DNA from: Magnolia sinica
Lineage: Eukaryota; Streptophyta; Magnoliopsida; Magnoliales; Magnoliaceae
NCBI RefSeq assembly: GCF_029962835.1
Contig: NC_080581.1
Span: forward strand, 21,590,001 to 21,654,000
DNA length: 64,000 nt
Direction: 5' to 3'
This document shows positions 56,700 through 64,000 of this stretch, piece by piece (the first letter of the stretch is position 1; every line of letters starts with the position of its first letter). Under the pieces are notes generated by a model. The model saw only the letters and a list, made by a program, of their open reading frames with translations. It was not told where the DNA came from and did no database searches. The position numbers and the translations under genes were made by a program.

Positions 56700-58380
56700 A
56701 AAATGTCGGCAAGTTGAGTTTCGGTCGGGATATATTCCAAAGATATTATTTTTTTTCTTCCACTAATTCATGAATGTAATGATACCTAATGTTAATGTTC
56801 TTGGTACGTGAATGCTGAATTAGATTTTTAGAAATATTTATTGCACTGAAATTATCACAATATAAAACCATTGACTCCTGTGCAATTCCGTAATCGCTTA
56901 ACATTCTATTCATCTAAACAAGCCGAGTAAATGTATTTCCAGCAGCGATGTATTCAGCCTCAATAGTTGAGTGATACGGAACCTTGCTTCTTGCTAAACC
57001 AAGAAACTAAACAATTTCCAATGTAGAAACAACCACCACTGGTTAATTTCCTATCATCGATATTACTAGCCCAATCAACATCAGTGTACCCAGCCAACTA
57101 AACACTAGTATCATGTGGATACCAGAGACACAAATTAACAGTACTTGTGACATATTGAATAATTCGATTACTAGCAGTTAGATGTGACTCTTTAGGGTCA
57201 GATTGATATCTAGCGCAAATACCAACACGTAAAGCAATATCAGGTCTACTTGCAGTTAGATAAAGTAAACTGTCAATCAAACTATGATATAATTTAGGAT
57301 CCACACATTTACCTGTAGAGTCTTTTGAGAGTCTTAAAGTTGTACTCATGGGAGTATCAAAATTTTTTCCATTCTCAAATCCGAACTTTTTAATCAAGTT
57401 TAAAGCATATTTGGTTTGAGAAATAAAAATACCATCAGATTGTTGTTTTACTTGCAACCCTAGGAAATAATTTAATTCCCCAACCATGCTCATTTCAGAC
57501 TTAGATTTCATTAAATCTGTAAACTCAACAATCATGTTAGTACAGGTAGATCCATAAATAATATCATCAACATAGATCTGAACCATTAAGATATCATCGT
57601 TATATTTTTAACAAAAAGAGTCTTATCAACACTACCCATTTGAAAATTATGACTCAGTAACAACTTAGTCAATTTTTCGTACCATGCCCTAGGAGCTTGT
57701 TTCAAACCATAGAGAGCCTTTTTTAGGCGATAGACATGATCAACATTCTTAGAGTCTTCAAAACCCGTTAGTTGTTCAACATAAACTTCTTCATGCAGAT
57801 CGCCATTTAAGAAGGCACTCTTTACATCCATTTGATAAAATTTGAATTTTTTAAAGCAAGCAATTGCTATGAATAGTATGATTGATTCAAGACGAGCTAC
57901 TAGGGCAAAGGTTTCATTATAGTTGATGCCTTCAATTTGAGTGTACCCTTGTACAACCAGTCTAGCTTTGTTTCAAATTATATTACCAAGTTCATCAGAC
58001 TTATTTTTAAAAATCCACTTAGTTCCTATAATGTGTTTATCTTTAGGTCTAGGAACAAGATACCAAACATCATTTCTCATAAATTGGTTAAGCTCTTCTT
58101 GCATTGCAACTATCCAGTTTTCATTAGTAAGAGCTTCTTTTACGTTAGCCGGTTCTATCTGGGATGTAAAGCATACATAATTAAATGTCTTCTAGTTGTC
58201 TACGAGTACGCACACCAGTGAGAGGGTTTCTAAGAATTTGAGTGATTGGATGATCTTTGACAGTCCTTAGTTCAGTGTTATTTTAACTTAATGAAGTATC
58301 TGGTTTGTCAATTAGAAGAACTTCATCATTATCTGAACTTGAGGTAGGTGTATTCAAGTGATCATCAATGACCACATTAA
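56700..58380 (-). pseudogene. Reverse transcriptase and RNase H of Copia-1
   Basis: Minus-strand frames give the Copia [22 protein letters not shown] start near 57930, [59 protein letters not shown] (catalytic YVDD) and LNYFLGLQVKQQSDGIFISQ. RNase H follows with LAGYTDVDWASNIDDRKLTS. A missing A in the AAAAA run near 57605 shifts the frame between LFVK and [15 protein letters not shown] stop lies at 57098 before the RNase H segment. The order IN-RT-RH marks a Ty1/Copia element. In intact copies this enzyme makes the cDNA. Confidence 0.93.
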
Positions 58381-59260
58381 TGGACTCTTGGATCACACCG
58401 GTCCTCTAGTACTTGATATGCACAACTGTTCAAAGAATACCCTAAAAAGATCCCTTCATCACTTTTAGTGTGAAACTTACCCAGATTTTCATGGTCACGT
58501 AAAATATAGCACTTGCTTCCAAAAGCTTGAAAGTATTTGACAGTAGGCTTCTTATTGAACCATATTTCATAAGCTGTCTTACAGTTTGATTTTCTCGTAT
58601 AGACCAGGTTGATTATATAGCATGCAGTATTTACAACTTTAGCCCAAAGATTTTTAGGGAGCTTTATACTATTTAACATTACATTAGTCATTTCTTGAAG
58701 CACTCTACAATTCCATTTTGTTGTGGTGTTTTAGGTGCAAAGAATTTATGCGATATTCCCTGATCGCAACAGAATTTCTCAAAACTGCTATTTTCGAATT
58801 CTAATTTATGATCACTATGGATTTTACTAACTTGAGAACCTTTTTTCAGTTTGGATCCGTTTGAGAATTCTTTTTTACTTCATCAAGGGTTTCTGATTTA
58901 TCCCTTAAGAAGGCTACCCAAGTGAATATGGTAAAATCATCCACGATTACCAGTATATATTTTTTACCACCTCGACTTTCTGTCCTGGTTGGTCCTACAA
59001 AATCCATATAGAGAAGCTCGAGTGGTTTGATTTGACATTGGAGTTCACCTTTTTGTGAGTGCTCCTAGTTTGCTTGCTAATTTGGCATTCGCCACATATT
59101 TTGTCTACTTTTTTTAGTTTAGGTAGACCTCTTATTAGTTCTCTTTTGCTCAATCTATATAGATTGCAGTAGTGTACATGTCTAAGGCATTTATGCCATA
59201 ATTCGGTCTCATTGGTATGGACCATGTAACACGATTGAATAGATGAGCTAGAATCACTTA
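58381..59260 (-). pseudogene. Integrase of Copia-1, broken
   Basis: The HHCC region (ELWHKCLRHVHYCNLYRLSK, ICGECQISKQ) is followed by a frame change near 59020. The core shows DFVGPTRTESRGGKKYI, then IHSDHKLEFENS and TPQQNGIVE; Asp, Asp and Glu are recognisable but lie in different frames. 58703-58377 continues with NVMLNSIKLPKNLWAKVVNT and DEGIFLGYSLNSCAYQV, the conserved integrase tail of Copia elements. Confidence 0.9.
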
Positions 59261-59366
59261 CGATAAAGCAGTTCTCTGAAGTTCTATGACCAGTTAATAT
59301 TACTGAACCATTTTTTTTAAATATTTCACACCCTAGGTTAGAAAATTTAACACTATGATTTTTATC

Positions 59367-59580
59367 TCATATTTGAGATATGCTTAACAGATTGTGTTTT
59401 AACCCTTCAATGTATAAAACATTCTCAAATAAAGGGAGGTTAGAGAGTTGAACCATACCTTGGTCAATAATCCTGCAGTTTCTACCATCACCAAATGTGA
59501 CTGAACCATCAGTCAGGTCTTTAAGAGTGGTGAACAGACCTTTGTCACTAGTCATGTGCCTTGAGCATCCACTGTCTAAT
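59367..59580 (-). pseudogene. Protease of Copia-1
   Basis: The minus strand reads LDSGCSRHMTSDKGLFTTLK and later VTFGDGRNCRIIDQG and LLSISQI, the Copia retropepsin with catalytic DSG. A TAA at about 59580 replaces the tyrosine codon of the usual W-Y-LDSG, so gag and protease are separated by a single stop. Confidence 0.85.
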
Positions 59581-61317
59581 TACCACTTTGAATGACTTGA
59601 AGCATTGAAAGTCGTGTGGGCAACCAAGCAAGTAACCTTCGGAACCCATTTCATAACTGTTTTGGGTTTCGGAGTATAGTTGGTCTTCTTGTATTTGTAA
59701 TTGTTGTAAGAATGACCCACTGAGTTAGATTTTAAGAGCTCCTTAAGAAAATCGACTATTTTTTCAGCCAAAGGGTTTCGATTCTGATTTTTATAGTTGA
59801 TATGGTTACTTTTAGGTTTAAACGATTGAAAATTTTTAGCATTTTTAGAAACCTTTTGATTTGATCTATCCCCCTTTGAGTTTGAAGACTCTCCTTTCAC
59901 AAACTTAGGAGGTGTATTCTTCTGCTTAGGAGGAACATTTTTATCGTAGCCTAAACCAGATCAGTCACCACATTTTCTTGATCCAGACAAAAGTTTTTCT
60001 AACTTAGGATTACCTTGGGCATACCTCCATGTATCCTTTAACCTCAAAAGAGAAGAGACTTTAAGTTTAGGTTTTTCATTTTCAGATTTTTGATTTTCAA
60101 TCAGGGATGTTTTGAAATCTAAATCGCATTTTGATTTTTCAAAACAATCTGAAATGTGAGATTTTTCTAAAACAAGTTAATCAAAATTTCTTTAAGCTTT
60201 AAAATTTTTTCTTTTTGAAGTTTAAGTTTGACAGCAATTTTACAACTTTCCTTGTATAAGGCATTATAAGCATCTTGAAGATCTTCTTCATTTTCATGAT
60301 CACTATTCAGATTTTCTTCACTGGTAGAATCATCGTGATTTGAAAAAGTGAACTTGGCTAGAGTCATAAGAGCTTTGACGTCATTGCCCGACTCTGTTTC
60401 AAAATCTTCTGATTTAGAAGAGACTTCAATGCCAGGAGATTCATCCCAAGTAGCCAACATTCCTTTCTTTTTTGGTTTGTCCTTTTTAGGACACTTGTTT
60501 GCTAAATGCCCATATTCTTGGCAGTTGTAACATTGACTATCTTTTAAAGATTTCTAAGTTTTAGATTTAGATTTAGATATTTTATTATCATTTGATTTTT
60601 GAAAGTCAACCCTCTTTTTACTTTTGAAAATCTTGAAATTTTTTTCGCCAAAAGTGTCATATCATCTTCAGAATTTTCAAAATCAGAATTTTCTTGAAAA
60701 ATACATTTAGAAGATTTAAGGGCAATAGATTTACCTTTAGGAGCTTTAAAATTTAACTCATAGGTTTGTAAAGAACCAACTAATTCTTCTACCCTCATAT
60801 TGTCTGTATCACGAAGTTCCTGAATGGCGGTGACCTTTGAGTTGAACTTTTCAGGTAGTGAATGTAGTATCTTTGCACACACTTTACTTTCTGGGATTTT
60901 ATTGCCAAGACCCCTCATAGAGTTCACAATGTCATTTAATCTTGTATAAAAGTCCATGAACATTTCATGTTCCTCCATATGTATTTCCTCAAATTTGGTT
61001 GTGAGGAGTTGGACTTTAGATTTCTTGACAATTGATGTTCTCTCGTGTGTTATCTCTAAAATATCCCAAGCTGTCTTTGCAGTATCATAGGATATAATTC
61101 TTTTGAATTCATCTGGTGATAGTGCGCAAGTGATTGCATTTAGTGCTTTTGCATTGGCACTACTCTCACTTTTCTGAAGTGTGGTCCAAGAAAAATAAGG
61201 TGAAACTTTCATTGATTTGGACCCATCGATACCAGTTACTTCACTAGTAGGGGGGGTCCATTCAGTCACTGTGGCTTGCCACACGCTCTCATCCATGGAT
61301 TTAAGGAAGATTCTCAT
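59581..61317 (-). pseudogene. gag of Copia-1
   Basis: ATG at 61317 as chosen (MRIFLKSMDESVWQATVTEW). The UBN2-type gag domain spans about 200 codons (CALSPDEFKRIISYDTAKTA, VQLLTTKFEEIHMEEHEMFM, IPESKVCAKILHSLPEKF). After a frame change near 60545 comes the CCHC zinc knuckle (CYNCQEYGHLANKCPKKDKP) and then acidic and lysine-rich low-complexity stretches (60460-60167, 59900-59580). The long Lys/Asn-rich C-terminal part is typical of large Copia elements such as Sireviruses. The upstream part of the start region is preceded by about 160 bp of leader to the primer site. Confidence 0.88.
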
Positions 61318-61464
61318 CCTGGCTTTCCAATAGGCATAATTGGAGCCATCAAATGGTAAAGGCCTAGTGACTGAAAGGCTATCAAAATTTGATATCTTAT
61401 AAATAGCTTAGATCGATTAGCTCAGGAAATAAATTAAAAAATATAACAATTAAAATAAGCTATT

Positions 61465-61478
61465 AGGATTTGATACCA
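61465..61478 (-). other. Primer binding site of Copia-1
   Basis: The minus strand reads TGGTATCAAATCCT two bases after the 5' LTR end (...CCTTTTCA), a tRNA-Met-type site with a change in the usual CAGAGC. Confidence 0.85.
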
Positions 61479-61480
61479 CT

Positions 61481-63393
61481 TGAAAAGGCCTAGCTATATG
61501 TCCTGGGGGGGAGGGAATAGGACTATGCCAAATTAAAACTTTAACAGCGGAATATAAATGAAAAAAGTAAAAATAACATTATAAACTAATCACAATACGA
61601 AAATGTAAAGCAACCTCAAATAGAGAGATTGATACCAATGTTATTCTAAGGACAACCTTGCACCATAAAAACCAAAGGTTTATGGCATGACAACCTTACT
61701 AGAACAATTTGAATATCAAAACCTCAAACTGAAAGGAAATAAAGCAAATAGCGAGAAATAAATTCTAAATTATTACAATATTCCCCACAATGCTTGAAAT
61801 GTACATATTACAATGTACATATTACAACATTCACATCCACACATACATCCTATAAACTTGAATGATAAAAGATATAGAAAACAAATCACACATCCACAAA
61901 ACATAAAGAGTTATAGTGGTTCGCCTGTGTGTTCATCAACTGTTAAACAATAGCCACATAGCTTGTTGCTCCACTCCTAATATCCTCACACAGGGGATAT
62001 TAGAGTTCACTATGAAAATAGGTTTCTCATGTTCACCTACAACCTTCATAATTGTGTCTTTCAAATGGGCTTACACAATTCAAAAACCCCAACCTCTAAA
62101 TTTTCTAACTCTCCTCAGATAACTAAAACAATGAGATTTTTCTGGCTTAATCTTAAAAGAAACCAAAATAAGGAAATTTACAATAATGTAAAAATACCTG
62201 GATTTCTCATTTTGTAGCAGCTCAGAAGAACCAATCAGAGTATAAATTCAAATATAGAAGTTCAATTGTCCAATACTCACTTTGAAATGGTTCTAAGTTC
62301 TAATTGATTTTAAATTAAATCAAGTTAGGCTAGCTCTATTTGATTTTGATTCCAAGAAGTGGAATATCCCAATTCCTCTTTCAAATTAGATTGGAATGCA
62401 AATACAAAATCAAATAAGAAAAGCTAACAAAAGAGAATTTTAAATATGCACAATGTAGCTTAAAATGAACACAAACTTATCTCAGAGTGATGCCTTGATT
62501 TTTCTTGAATTGGATTATTAAACTCTGAAATTCGTGCTCTATTTATAATTGCAGAAATCGCATCCACGACTGGTCCTATGGACACTACGACTGGTCGTAG
62601 GTTGAATAGATTTTTGAATTTTTGAGCGCGATTAGATAAAACCATTCCACGACTGGTCGTAGGCCTTGCACAATCAGTCATGACACCTCCACGTCTGGTC
62701 ATGACCATCCTACGACTGGTCGTGAGGCATTAGGTTTGTTCACTGTAGTTTGAGTCATAGATCCTGTACTAGTCGTAGGATGAGTCGTGCACTATTCACA
62801 TGACCGGTCGAACAGAGTCCAGGACTAGTCGTAGCATAACCAAAAAATACTGAAAATTTGCCACAAACTGGTCGAGGCAGCTCTAGGACTAGTCGAACAA
62901 GGTCCAGGACTAGTCTTAGAACAAACCAAACATCTATAAAATGATTCAATCTGAATTATGTATACAAAATGACCTACCCTAAGGTCAATCTAAGGTCATA
63001 CATACCTTAAATGTGAAGTTTGGACATTGAAACTTCATTTCTTCAGATGATGGTTGACCTTTGAAGATTATGAAACTTTGAGATCTCTACAAGATGTAGC
63101 TTGAACTTGAGATCTTCTAAAGCTTGAATTATACATCATCTTGTACTTTATATTGAGTTGTACTTGAGTCTTGAATAAGAACTTGCCTTTTGATGTAGCT
63201 CTTGGAAGACTCTGAATTTTGAAGCTTATAGTACATGACCTTGCATTTCTTGAAGTAGATCACCATTCCTAAGTTGAAGCATTGTGATGCAGTGTCTTGA
63301 ACATATAAATCAACATGCTACATAAGACACAGATTGTGTTTTTGGCACCACAAAATTTGACAACTAAAGGAGCAGGAAACCATAGCACTTGCA
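61481..63393 (-). repeat. Right (5') LTR of Copia-1
   Basis: Begins (+ strand) TGAAAAGGCCTAGCTATATG and ends CCATAGCACTTGCA, 1,913 bp, followed by the target duplication CATAG (63394-63398). It is colinear with the two-part left LTR and therefore carries the empty site of CACTA-A near 62365-62372 (GGAATATCCCAATTCC). The LTR has the GACTGGTCG palindrome cluster (62565-62910). Confidence 0.95.
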
Positions 63394-63398
63394 CATAG

Positions 63399-63752
63399 CG
63401 CTTACCCAAATACTTGATCTGATGGGACAACTTGTTCAATGACTCTAGCTTGCTCCGTGTTTAGTGTAGGGTGCAAGCCAAAACCATGACCCGTACGTGT
63501 GTGCATACACTGGCTAAGTCAACTTAAGAACTTTCTATGACGACTATATGCATCTAAAAACTAAATGACCCTACGAGATTCTATATGAAGGAGACTACAT
63601 ACCGTTACGAAAATTCAGCTATATATATATCAGGGACTACGATTTTCTAGCAGCTATATATGATGGACTGGATGCATGAAGGACTCAAACAATCTAAACC
63701 CTAAGTATGTGGTGAATTCCCCTATAAGAACCTTAGGCTCTAATACCAAATT
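63399..63752 (-). pseudogene. 5' leader and gag start of Gypsy-2
   Basis: Internal sequence of Gypsy-2 resumes after CATAG. On the minus strand GGCTCTAATACCA (63736-63748) reads TGGTATTAGAGCC, the tRNA-Met primer site, four bases from the LTR. The remaining 330 bp are leader and the first gag codons, with no intact frame. Confidence 0.75.
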
Positions 63753-64000
63753 TGATGCAGGACTTGAAATTTAAGTATGAGATGCAAGAATTCAGGCTTA
63801 GAGCATACCAATTAAAAAACAGTTACACAAATTCTACATCCCACATGACAGTCCAAATCATTCAATTAAAAAGGAGAATCTATGTGGGTCTAGGCCGACA
63901 CAGGCTAGGACTGGACCAATAAAAATTATAAACTAAACGATGTCAAAGGGAAATAGAAATCAACCACACATGCATAAAAATCAGTCCCTAATCTAAGGGA
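63753..64000 (-). repeat. 5' LTR of Gypsy-2, cut by window end
   Basis: TGATGCAGGACTTGAAATTTAAG and the following 225 bp match 34999-35250 closely. The remainder (about 950 bp) lies beyond the window, so the outer target duplication cannot be tested. Confidence 0.9.

Overview
This window is plant nuclear DNA from a repeat-rich angiosperm intergenic region. It is AT-rich, its gene remnants have GT-AG introns, and it is packed with LTR retrotransposons, CACTA DNA transposons, foldback MITE-like elements and GA/CT microsatellites. I see no complete, functional-looking host gene, no tRNA or rRNA gene, and nothing bacterial or viral. A recurrent foldback family with a GGGGCCCACCATGATGT-type core recalls repeats I associate with magnoliid genomes; that is an impression from memory and not a taxonomic call.

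Layout, left to right. (1) 1-5318: mostly eroded non-coding DNA with two intact 72-bp LRR-receptor-kinase exons and the last exon of a DJ-1-like gene, ending at a CACTA-type right terminus (TAGTG, 5318). (2) 5319-8100: foldback remnants and GA microsatellites. (3) 8101-12529: a 4.4-kb LTR (TGTAACACC...GGTGTTACA) of a Gypsy element, followed by a degenerate Gypsy pol relic of Tat/Athila type (12534-14214). (4) 16549-30839: a candidate CACTA element with ATA target duplications. It is split by a 7.1-kb chromodomain-type Gypsy element (Gypsy-1, 16849-23977) and carries fragments of several unrelated genes: homocysteine methyltransferase, a casein-kinase-like kinase, AFG1-like ATPase, DUF3326, a UBC7-type E2 and a CYP72-clan P450. 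(5) 30843-34353: an RMD1/DUF155 exon and a receptor-kinase C-terminus inside another CACTA-type right end, then a 21-22-bp minisatellite.

(6) 34999 to the window end is a three-level nest. A shrunken minus-strand chromodomain Gypsy (Gypsy-2) was hit by a Sirevirus-like Copia element (Copia-1, minus strand, 37560-63393, target duplication CATAG). The left LTR of Copia-1 was in turn hit by a 15-kb CACTA element (CACTA-A, 38441-53478, target duplication GCA/CCA). The uninterrupted right LTR of Copia-1 preserves the pre-insertion sequence of the CACTA site, so the junctions can be read directly. Foldback elements sit inside CACTA-A as a fourth layer.

CACTA-A encodes a frameshifted TNPD-type transposase and a TNPA-like protein on the + strand. 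Between its left end and the transposase it carries host gene pieces: a SAUR promoter/5'UTR/N-terminus butted against a C-terminal piece of the ribosome-biogenesis protein SLX9 (both minus strand), and a 15-codon DExH-helicase Walker A exon with both splice sites. Together with region 4, this points to repeated gene-fragment capture by CACTA elements as the most interesting biology here.
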